A stretch of 64,000 nucleotides of DNA from an uncultured Alkalilimnicola sp. Lineage in GTDB: Bacteria > Pseudomonadota > Gammaproteobacteria > Nitrococcales > AK92. Every line of letters starts with the position of its first letter. Position 1 is the first letter of the stretch. The notes under the pieces are model-generated. The model searched no databases. It was not told the DNA's origin and was given only the letters and a program-made list of their open reading frames with translations. Below, piece after piece: positions 50,254 to 57,302 of the stretch. Made by a program: the position numbers and the translations under genes. Where the stretch lies: contig CALGAN010000009.1 in assembly GCA_937951875.1 (NCBI GenBank), positions 20,394-84,393 on the forward strand, read 5' to 3'.

Positions 50254-51480
50254 ATGAAAAACCGCAGCAACTGGTTTTTCGCGTTGGCAATGGCGATTGC
50301 TTTGCCGGCCACCGCAACGCAGGCGGCGGACATTTCCGACGGCGAGGTGCGCATCGGCCTCATCAGCGACATGATGAGCATTTATCGCAGCGTTGGCCGT
50401 GGCGCCGAGGCGGCGGCCGAGATGGCGATCGAGGACTTCGGCGGCAAGGTCCTGGGCAAGCCGATCCGCTTGTACGTGCGCGATCACAAGATCGACGCGG
50501 AAGTGGCCATGCAGCACGCCAAGGAGCTGCACGAGCAGCACCACATTGACGCCTTCCTGGAGATGGTGGGCACGGCGGTGGCGGTGCCGCTGCAGCGTTA
50601 CGCCAAGGCCAACAACATCGCCGCGCTGCACACCGGCACGGCCTCGTCGATCCTCACCGGTCCGGAGTGCTCGCCGGTGGGCGTGCACTGGGTGTACGAC
50701 ACCTACGCCCTGGCCGCCGGCACCGCGGCGGCGATCATGAAGCAGGGCGGCGACAGCTGGTTCTTCATCACCGCTGACAACACCTTCGGCAAGGTGCTGC
50801 AGGCGGACGCGGCGAACGTAATCAACCGCATGGGCGGCAAGGTGGTCGGCACCGCCTACCATCCGTTCAAGGCCAAGGACTACACCGCCCAACTCTTGCA
50901 GGCCAAGGCGTCGGGGGCGAAAGTGATCGGCTTGGCCACGGCCGGCGACGACCTCAACGCCCTGCTGCGCCAGGCCTACGAGCTGGACATGATGAACGGC
51001 GAGCAGATCATCGCCGGGCTGCTGGTGGCCGAGGACGTGCCGCGCGCCGTCGGTCTGTACGTGGCCGGCGGCCTGAAGCTCACCACCGGCTGGGATTGGC
51101 AGCGGGACGCCGAAACCCGCGCCTGGGCCATGCGCTTCCGCAAGCGCACCGGGTTCGGTGGCAGCATGTACACCGCCGGCGTGTACTCGGTAGTGACCCA
51201 CTATCTGAAGGCGATCGAGGCGGCCGGCACCGACGACGCCAAGGTGGTGGTGGCGAAGATGCGCGAGATTCCGGTCAACGACGTGTTCACCCGCAACGGC
51301 AAGCTGCGCATCGACGGCCGCATGGTGCATGACATGTTCCTGGCCGAGGTGAAGCGGGCGACCGAATCGCGCGAGGCGTTCGATTACTACAACATTCTGG
51401 ACGTGATTCCGGGCGACCAAGCGTTCCGGCCGATGGAAGAGGGCGGTTGCCCGCTGGTCAAGACCGCGAAAAAGGGATAG
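50254..51480 (+). CDS. Periplasmic substrate-binding protein, array copy 1
   Basis: A 408-residue type I periplasmic binding protein (Leu/Ile/Val-binding-protein fold, ABC-type). A Sec signal peptide ends at TQA-ADIS near residue 24. EVRIGLISDMMSIYRSVGRGAEAAAEMAIEDFGG opens lobe 1. Mature cysteines are Cys139 and Cys399 only, likely a disulfide. No lipobox is present, so it is soluble. No permease or ATPase gene is nearby. Bases 50611-51384 are identical to copy 2. A strong terminator follows. Confidence 0.9.
   Translation: MKNRSNWFFALAMAIALPATATQAADISDGEVRIGLISDMMSIYRSVGRGAEAAAEMAIEDFGGKVLGKPIRLYVRDHKIDAEVAMQHAKELHEQHHIDAFLEMVGTAVAVPLQRYAKANNIAALHTGTASSILTGPECSPVGVHWVYDTYALAAGTAAAIMKQGGDSWFFITADNTFGKVLQADAANVINRMGGKVVGTAYHPFKAKDYTAQLLQAKASGAKVIGLATAGDDLNALLRQAYELDMMNGEQIIAGLLVAEDVPRAVGLYVAGGLKLTTGWDWQRDAETRAWAMRFRKRTGFGGSMYTAGVYSVVTHYLKAIEAAGTDDAKVVVAKMREIPVNDVFTRNGKLRIDGRMVHDMFLAEVKRATESREAFDYYNILDVIPGDQAFRPMEEGGCPLVKTAKKG
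50611..51384 (+). repeat. 774-bp tract identical to 52209-52982
   Basis: I compared this stretch base by base with 52209-52982 and found no difference and no indel (constant offset of 1598). Just before and just after it, the two genes differ at many, mostly synonymous, sites. The tract encodes about residues 120-377 of the binding protein. Confidence 0.92.
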
Positions 51481-51520
51481 CACGGCCGAAGCCGGGCGCT
51501 TGGATGCGCAGACAGCCCCG

Positions 51521-51547
51521 AAAAGCCCCGGTGCGCCGGGGCTTTTT
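51521..51547 (+). terminator. Intrinsic terminator after copy 1
   Basis: AAAAGCCCCGG (51521-51531) pairs perfectly with CCGGGGCTTTT (51536-51546) around a TGCG loop, followed by a T-rich run. It is a textbook rho-independent terminator and separates copy 1 from copy 2 transcriptionally. Confidence 0.9.
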
Positions 51548-51651
51548 CTTTTGCTGCATTTGTCGTGCTTGATAAATCGAGTATCAATCACGGCATCCCG
51601 AACCCGAAATTTTTCGTCCGTTAAAAGATCTACAGAAGGCGATTCCGAAAC

Positions 51652-51667
51652 TGTGCTCTAGGTCACA
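51652..51667 (+). promoter_or_regulatory. CRP-like palindrome upstream of copy 2
   Basis: TGTGCTCTAGGTCACA matches the CRP consensus TGTGATCTAGATCACA at 14 of 16 positions. Its centre is about 186 bp before the ATG of copy 2. This suggests catabolite or cAMP control by a CRP/Vfr-type protein. Confidence 0.6.
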
Positions 51668-51845
51668 GGAATGGACTTGCCTCCGTATGGCTGGGCAAGC
51701 ACTCTACCCGCCTCGCAGGTGACCTACGTCATTTGTGTGCGAGCGCCGCCGGCATTGGGGGTGGCGCGCGCTACGGCCGCCCGTCGCGCGGGCCCCGCGC
51801 CTCGTGGCGGTCGATGCCTAGAGAGTTGTAATTCGAGGGGGATTC

Positions 51846-53090
51846 ATGTCTCGGAAGTTGGTCATCAGGTGGCTCGGCGGGTTCGCTTTGGCTGCGTCGG
51901 CATCGGCAATGACGGCGCAGGCGGCGGATATTTCCGATGGCGAGGTGCGCATCGGCCTGCTTAGCGACATGATGAGCATTTATCGCAATGTCGGTCGCGG
52001 CGCCGAGGCAGCGGCCGAGATGGCGATTGAGGACTTCGGTGGTCAAGTATTGGGCAAGCCGATCCGCCTGTACGTGCGCGATCACAAGATCGACCCGGAC
52101 GTGGCGATGAAGCACGCCAAGGAGCTGCACGAGCAGCACCACGTCGACGCCTTCCTGGAGATGGTCGGCACCAACGTCGCCGTGCCGCTGCAGCGCTACG
52201 CCAAGGAAAACAACATCGCCGCGCTGCACACCGGCACGGCCTCGTCGATCCTCACCGGTCCGGAGTGCTCGCCGGTGGGCGTGCACTGGGTGTACGACAC
52301 CTACGCCCTGGCCGCCGGCACCGCGGCGGCGATCATGAAGCAGGGCGGCGACAGCTGGTTCTTCATCACCGCTGACAACACCTTCGGCAAGGTGCTGCAG
52401 GCGGACGCGGCGAACGTAATCAACCGCATGGGCGGCAAGGTGGTCGGCACCGCCTACCATCCGTTCAAGGCCAAGGACTACACCGCCCAACTCTTGCAGG
52501 CCAAGGCGTCGGGGGCGAAAGTGATCGGCTTGGCCACGGCCGGCGACGACCTCAACGCCCTGCTGCGCCAGGCCTACGAGCTGGACATGATGAACGGCGA
52601 GCAGATCATCGCCGGGCTGCTGGTGGCCGAGGACGTGCCGCGCGCCGTCGGTCTGTACGTGGCCGGCGGCCTGAAGCTCACCACCGGCTGGGATTGGCAG
52701 CGGGACGCCGAAACCCGCGCCTGGGCCATGCGCTTCCGCAAGCGCACCGGGTTCGGTGGCAGCATGTACACCGCCGGCGTGTACTCGGTAGTGACCCACT
52801 ATCTGAAGGCGATCGAGGCGGCCGGCACCGACGACGCCAAGGTGGTGGTGGCGAAGATGCGCGAGATTCCGGTCAACGACGTGTTCACCCGCAACGGCAA
52901 GCTGCGCATCGACGGCCGCATGGTGCATGACATGTTCCTGGCCGAGGTGAAGCGGGCGACCGAATCGCGCGAGGCGTTCGATCACTACAAGATCCTCGAC
53001 GTCATCCCGGGCGATGTGGCGTTCCGGCCGATGGAGGAGGGCGGTTGCCCGCTGGTCAAGACCGCCGCCGACAAGGGGAAGAAAAGCTAA
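51846..53090 (+). CDS. Periplasmic substrate-binding protein, array copy 2
   Basis: A 414-residue paralogue of copy 1 with its own signal peptide (AMTAQA-ADIS, cut near residue 26). Lobe 1 is similar but diverged (for example GGQVLGKPIRLYV). From base 52209 to 52982 it is identical to copy 1, then differs again to the end (HYKILDVIPGDVAFRP, tail ADKGKKS). The two conserved cysteines are kept. It has its own promoter region with a CRP-like site and an intrinsic terminator at 53120-53149. Confidence 0.9.
   Translation: MSRKLVIRWLGGFALAASASAMTAQAADISDGEVRIGLLSDMMSIYRNVGRGAEAAAEMAIEDFGGQVLGKPIRLYVRDHKIDPDVAMKHAKELHEQHHVDAFLEMVGTNVAVPLQRYAKENNIAALHTGTASSILTGPECSPVGVHWVYDTYALAAGTAAAIMKQGGDSWFFITADNTFGKVLQADAANVINRMGGKVVGTAYHPFKAKDYTAQLLQAKASGAKVIGLATAGDDLNALLRQAYELDMMNGEQIIAGLLVAEDVPRAVGLYVAGGLKLTTGWDWQRDAETRAWAMRFRKRTGFGGSMYTAGVYSVVTHYLKAIEAAGTDDAKVVVAKMREIPVNDVFTRNGKLRIDGRMVHDMFLAEVKRATESREAFDHYKILDVIPGDVAFRPMEEGGCPLVKTAADKGKKS
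52209..52982 (+). repeat. 774-bp tract identical to 50611-51384
   Basis: This is the partner of the tract in copy 1. The break points are sharp: on the left a lysine-glutamate versus lysine-alanine codon change, on the right the change from tyrosine to histidine in the FD-x-Y segment. Confidence 0.92.
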
Positions 53091-53119
53091 CCCTTACCCG
53101 GCTTTGTCTCAAAGCGTTC

Positions 53120-53149
53120 AAGCCTACCCTCGCGGGTAGGCTTTTTTTT
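53120..53149 (+). terminator. Intrinsic terminator after copy 2
   Basis: AAGCCTACCC (53120-53129) pairs perfectly with GGGTAGGCTT (53134-53143) around a TCGC loop, followed by an eight-T run ending at 53149. Confidence 0.9.
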
Positions 53150-53410
53150 CGCCGTCATCCCGGCGTGCGCTCTGTAGCCTTGTTTCAAACGCCCCCGCAT
53201 GAGCGGTGGGACGGTCGCGGAGGACGGGGGCTGGAGCGCGCGGCGGCGAGGAAGGATTTACCGCCGGCCGATAAAATCCGATAGAAATTCTTGGTCAATT
53301 CCCGTTTTCTAGGGAAAGTACCAGATCGCTGGTGCGAAGGTAGAACTGGTAATACTTCCTTTTTCTCGGCGCGGGATATCTCGTACTCTCGGCAGAGTTT
53401 TTTAGAAAAA

Positions 53411-53426
53411 TGTGCACTGCGTCACG
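53411..53426 (+). promoter_or_regulatory. CRP-like palindrome upstream of copy 3
   Basis: TGTGCACTGCGTCACG keeps the TGTG-N8-CAC skeleton of a CRP site, matching 8 of the 10 key arm positions (TGTGA/TCACA). It lies about 150 bp before the start of copy 3. It is weaker than the site upstream of copy 2. Confidence 0.42.
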
Positions 53427-53567
53427 TCTGTGTTCTTGTTTCCCCGCGCCTGTATACGCAAGCTAAGCGCCTACCTCCGACTCACCGGAGCCCGCCGCCA
53501 AGCCGGCGCGCCTCGGTCAATAACTTTTATAAAACAAGAACATAATAATATTCAGGAGTAGAGAGAC

Positions 53568-54797
53568 GTGACACTACGTGTTTCCTGGAGATGGGTTTGC
53601 GCGCTCGCCTTGCTGGTGCCGGCGGTGGCCGCTCAGGCCAACTTTTCCGACGGCGAAGTCAGAATCGGTTTGATCAGCGACATGTCCAGCGTCTACCGCT
53701 TCGTCGGCCGCGGCGCCGAAGTGGCGGCGGAAATGGCGATCGAGGATTTCGGCGGAAAGGTGAGGGGGTATCCGATCCGCCTTTATCCGCGTAATCACGA
53801 ATCGAAGGTGGACGTGGCGCTGCAGCACGCCAAGGAGCTGCACGAGAAGCTCCATGTGGACGCCTTCCTGGAGATGGTCGGCACCAACGTGTCGGTGCCG
53901 CTGCAGCGCTACGCCAAGGAGAACGATATCCTGGCGCTGCATACCGGCAGCGCGTCGTCGATCCTCACCGGCAAGGAGTGCGCGCCACTGAGCGTGCACT
54001 GGGTGTACGACACCTACGCCCTGGCTGCCGGTACCGCGGCGGCGATCATGAACCAGGGCGGCGACAGCTGGTTCTTCGTCACGTCCGATTACGCCTTCGG
54101 CCGCAACCTGCAGGCCGACGCGGCCGCCGTGGTCAAGCGCATGGGCGGCACCATCGTCGGCGAGGCCCTGCATCCCTTCAAAGGCAAGGACTTCATGCTG
54201 CAGATGCAGCAGGCGCGCAACTCCGGCGCCAAGGTGATCGGTCTGGCCAATGCCGGTGACGACGCCATCGTCGCCATCCGCCATGCCTACGAGCTGGGCA
54301 TGCTCAACAGCGACCAGACCCTGGCCGGCCTGCTGGTGACCGAGACCGTGGTGCGCGACGTCGGCTTATACGTGGCCGCCGGCGTGAAGCTCACCACCGC
54401 CTGGTACTGGGACTACGACGACCAGACTCGCGAGTGGGCGGCGCGCTTCCGCAAGCGCTCTGGCATCACCGCCAGCATGTACACCGCCGGCGTGTACTCG
54501 GTGGTGCTGCACTACCTCAAGGCCATGGAAGCGGCCGGCACCGACGATCCTCATGTGGTGATCACCAAGATGCGCGAGCTGCCGGTGAACGACATGTTCG
54601 CCCGCAACGGCAAGCTGCGCATCGACGGCCGCATGGTGCACGACATGTACCTGGCCGAAGTCAAGAAGGCCTCGGAGTCCAAGGTCGAGGGTGACTACTA
54701 CAAGATTCTCGCCGTCATCCCCGGCGACCAGGCGTTCCGGCCGCTGGCGGAGAGCGATTGCCCCTACGTGAAGGAGCAGCTGGGCGGTAAGCGCTGA
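53568..54797 (+). CDS. Periplasmic substrate-binding protein, array copy 3
   Basis: A 409-residue paralogue belonging with copy 4 to a second subgroup. The signal peptide ends at AAQA-NFSD near residue 24. Signature differences from copies 1 and 2 are TGKECAPLSVHW in place of TGPECSPVGVHW, and a WYWDYDDQTREWAARFRKRSGI segment near the ligand cleft. The two conserved cysteines are kept. It starts with GTG 53568; GGAG lies about ten bases upstream. No terminator is apparent after it, so it may be read through into copy 4. Confidence 0.9.
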   Translation: MTLRVSWRWVCALALLVPAVAAQANFSDGEVRIGLISDMSSVYRFVGRGAEVAAEMAIEDFGGKVRGYPIRLYPRNHESKVDVALQHAKELHEKLHVDAFLEMVGTNVSVPLQRYAKENDILALHTGSASSILTGKECAPLSVHWVYDTYALAAGTAAAIMNQGGDSWFFVTSDYAFGRNLQADAAAVVKRMGGTIVGEALHPFKGKDFMLQMQQARNSGAKVIGLANAGDDAIVAIRHAYELGMLNSDQTLAGLLVTETVVRDVGLYVAAGVKLTTAWYWDYDDQTREWAARFRKRSGITASMYTAGVYSVVLHYLKAMEAAGTDDPHVVITKMRELPVNDMFARNGKLRIDGRMVHDMYLAEVKKASESKVEGDYYKILAVIPGDQAFRPLAESDCPYVKEQLGGKR

Positions 54798-55082
54798 GGT
54801 CGACGGCGGCCTTAGCGCCACGACACCGCCAGGGCAGGCACAGGGAGCGATACCGATCGCCCCGGTCGGACGGGAAAAGACATAACGAGACCGGCAGGAA
54901 GCCGGCGAGCTCATAGGCGCGTAAAGCACTGCGTACCACGCCACGGCGCCGGCGGTGGCCTCGACACCGTCGGCGCCGTGGCGCAGGTGGCCGAAGAAAC
55001 GGCGAAGACCTCGGCTCGCGGACGAGCCGAAGCCGTCTTCGCCGGCGCTGTTCGTGAACTCGACGTTCCAAGGGGAGGGAAT

Positions 55083-56303
55083 ATGATCGGTAACCGCAAG
55101 TGGCTATGGCCGCTGGCGCTGGCTGTCTTGGCCACGCCGGCGCAGGCCAATTTCTCCGACGGCGAAGTGCGTATCGGCATGATCACCGACATGTCGAGCA
55201 TCTACCGCACGATCGGCCGCGGCTCGGAAATCGCCGCCGAGATGGCGATCGAGGACTTCGGCGGTAAGGTCGCCGGCAAGCCGATCCGCCTGTACGTGCG
55301 CGATCACAAGCTGGTGGCCGAGGAGGCCATGAAGCACGCCAAGGAGCTGCACGAGCAGCACAGGGTGGATGCCTTCCTGGAGATGGTCGGCTCCAATGTC
55401 GCTCTGCCGCTGCAGAAATACGCCCGCGACAACGACATCCTGGCGCTGCACACCGGCAGCGCGTCATCGATCCTCACCGGCAAGGAGTGCGCGCCGCTGA
55501 GCGTGCACTGGGTGTACGACACCTACGCCCTGTCGGCCGGCACCGCCGCCGCGCTGGTGAAGCAGGGCTACGATTCCTGGTTCTTCGTCACCGCCGATTA
55601 CGCCTTCGGCCGCAACCTGCAGGCCGACGCCGAGGCGACGGTGCAGAAGATGGGGGGCCGTATCGTCGGCTCCGTGCTGCACCCGTTCAAGGGCAAGGAC
55701 TTCATGGCGCAGATGCAGCGGGCGCGCAGCTCCGGCTCCAAGGTGGTGGCACTCGCCAACGCCGGCGACGACGCCACCGTCGCCATACGCAACGGCTACG
55801 AGCTGGGCATGCTCGGCAGCGGCGAGCAGGTGATGGCGGGGCTGCTAGTCAGCGAGTTCGTGATCCGCGACGTCGGCCTGTACATCACCAACGGCCTGAA
55901 GCTCACTACCGCCTGGTTCTGGGACTACGACGATCAGACCCGCGAGTGGGCGGCGCGCTTTCGCAAGCGCTCTGGCATCACCGCCGACATGTTCAACGCC
56001 GGCGTGTACTCGGTGGTGACCCACTATCTGAAGGCGATCGAGGCGGCCGGCACCGACGACCCCAAGGCCGTGATCGCCAAGATGCGCGAGCTGCCGGTCA
56101 ACGACATATTCGCCCGCAACGGCAAGCTGCGCATCGACGGCCGCATGGTGCACGACATGTACCTGGTGGAAGTCAAGAAGGCGTCCGAGTCGCGGATGGA
56201 CGGTGACTACTACAAGCTCATCGCCACCATCCCCGGCGACCAGGCGTTCCGGCCGCTAGCGGAGAGCGAGTGCCCGTACGTGCGGACGGGCGGCGGCAGG
56301 TAG
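55083..56303 (+). CDS. Periplasmic substrate-binding protein, array copy 4
   Basis: A 406-residue paralogue close to copy 3. The signal peptide ends at TPAQA-NFSD near residue 22. It shares the TGKECAPLSVHW and FWDYDDQTREWAARFRKRSGI marks with copy 3; near 56000-56060 its bases nearly match copies 1 and 2. GGGGAGGGAAT precedes ATG 55083. The two conserved cysteines are kept. The 285 bp before it show nothing I can assign. A weak hairpin (TCCGGCG...CGCCGGA, near 56330-56353) follows. Confidence 0.9.
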   Translation: MIGNRKWLWPLALAVLATPAQANFSDGEVRIGMITDMSSIYRTIGRGSEIAAEMAIEDFGGKVAGKPIRLYVRDHKLVAEEAMKHAKELHEQHRVDAFLEMVGSNVALPLQKYARDNDILALHTGSASSILTGKECAPLSVHWVYDTYALSAGTAAALVKQGYDSWFFVTADYAFGRNLQADAEATVQKMGGRIVGSVLHPFKGKDFMAQMQRARSSGSKVVALANAGDDATVAIRNGYELGMLGSGEQVMAGLLVSEFVIRDVGLYITNGLKLTTAWFWDYDDQTREWAARFRKRSGITADMFNAGVYSVVTHYLKAIEAAGTDDPKAVIAKMRELPVNDIFARNGKLRIDGRMVHDMYLVEVKKASESRMDGDYYKLIATIPGDQAFRPLAESECPYVRTGGGR

Positions 56304-56479
56304 GGGCGTCGGTCCGTTTCCCGCCTCGATCCGGCGTCCGCTGGGCGCCGGATTTCCGCGGCCCCGCGGTGGCCGTCGCCGGCGCGAACTCCTAGAATCG
56401 CCGCTGGCGCCGTGGCGAACGCCGCGCCGCCGTCACGCTTGTTCGCGCAGGCAGGCCAAGATCCGCAGGGCCCCCGCAT

Positions 56480-57247
56480 ATGCCAGATCAACGTTCCGAG
56501 CCTCGCCCGCTGGCGCCGCCGCGGCCAACCCCGGGCGCCCGCCTGCGTTGCGCCTGGTTCTGGCTGGTGACCTTCGTCGCCATGGCGGTGATGACCACCA
56601 TCCAGGTGATCAGCCACCGCTTCCGGCCCACGCCCGAGAACTTCAAGCGCAACATCGGCGCCTGGGGCCGGATCGTGTTCCGCGCCGTGGGCATCCGCCT
56701 GCGGGTGATCCAGCGCGCGCCGCTGCGGCCGGACCAGCCCTACGTCTTCGTCGCCAATCACCAGAACTCGCTGGACATCATGGCGCTGGCGGCCGGGTTG
56801 CCGGTGCCGTTCGGCTTCGTCGCCAAGGCCGAGTTGCGGAAAGTGCCGTTCCTCGGCGCCGGCATCCGCACCACCGCGGTGTTCCTCGACCGCGGCGACG
56901 CCCGCAGCGCGGCCCGCAGTCTGCGCGAGGCCGGCGAGCGCATCCGCGCCGGCACCTCGGTGCTGATCTTCCCCGAGGGGTCGCGCTCGCATCGGCGCGA
57001 GCTGCAGGCATTCAAGAAGGGCGCCTTCTTGCTGGCGATGGAGGCGGGCGTGCCACTGGTGCCGGTCGCCATCCTCGATGCCTGGCATCTGATGGACGAA
57101 CAGCGCGCCGCGCTGCGGCCCGGCACGCTGCGCCTGGTGATCGGAGAGCCGATCGACATCGCCGGGCGGCGGCGCCAGGACATGCCGGCGGTGATGGACG
57201 AAGTGGCGGCGGTGCTGCGCGCCGAGCTGGCGCGGGCGCACGGCTGA
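56480..57247 (+). CDS. plsC: 1-acyl-sn-glycerol-3-phosphate acyltransferase
   Basis: A 255-residue membrane-bound acyltransferase of phospholipid synthesis. The catalytic HX4D motif is HQNSLD with His94 and Asp99, and the acceptor-binding motif is FPEGSRS near residue 169. A hydrophobic anchor covers residues 24-45. The reaction transfers an acyl chain to lysophosphatidic acid. It is separated from copy 4 of the binding proteins by 176 bp and is probably unrelated to them. Confidence 0.9.
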   Translation: MPDQRSEPRPLAPPRPTPGARLRCAWFWLVTFVAMAVMTTIQVISHRFRPTPENFKRNIGAWGRIVFRAVGIRLRVIQRAPLRPDQPYVFVANHQNSLDIMALAAGLPVPFGFVAKAELRKVPFLGAGIRTTAVFLDRGDARSAARSLREAGERIRAGTSVLIFPEGSRSHRRELQAFKKGAFLLAMEAGVPLVPVAILDAWHLMDEQRAALRPGTLRLVIGEPIDIAGRRRQDMPAVMDEVAAVLRAELARAHG

Positions 57248-57302
57248 CGCGCGGCGCCGGCGCCCTCGCGGGAAGGGGCCGGCGCCGCCGGGCAACGCGC
57301 CG

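Larger units (their letters stand above)
51481..51845. promoter_or_regulatory. Control region of binding-protein copy 2
   Basis: Besides the terminator at 51521-51547, this 365-bp gap holds two palindromes: TTGATA-N7-TATCAA at 51569-51587 and a CRP-like site at 51652-51667. GAGGGGG lies before ATG 51846. It appears to be the promoter region of copy 2. Confidence 0.55.
53091..53567. promoter_or_regulatory. Control region of binding-protein copy 3
   Basis: This 477-bp gap begins with the copy 2 terminator. From about 53280 to 53567 it is markedly AT-richer than the surroundings, with a CRP-like site at 53411-53426 and an AT run near 53520-53550 (AATAACTTTTATAAAACAAG). I see no gene. It looks like the promoter region of copy 3. 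Confidence 0.5.

Noticed and set aside
50254..53090. Simple recent duplication as the origin of copies 1 and 2
   Set aside because: Sequence outside the 774-bp identical tract is clearly diverged, which fits conversion of an older duplicate better.
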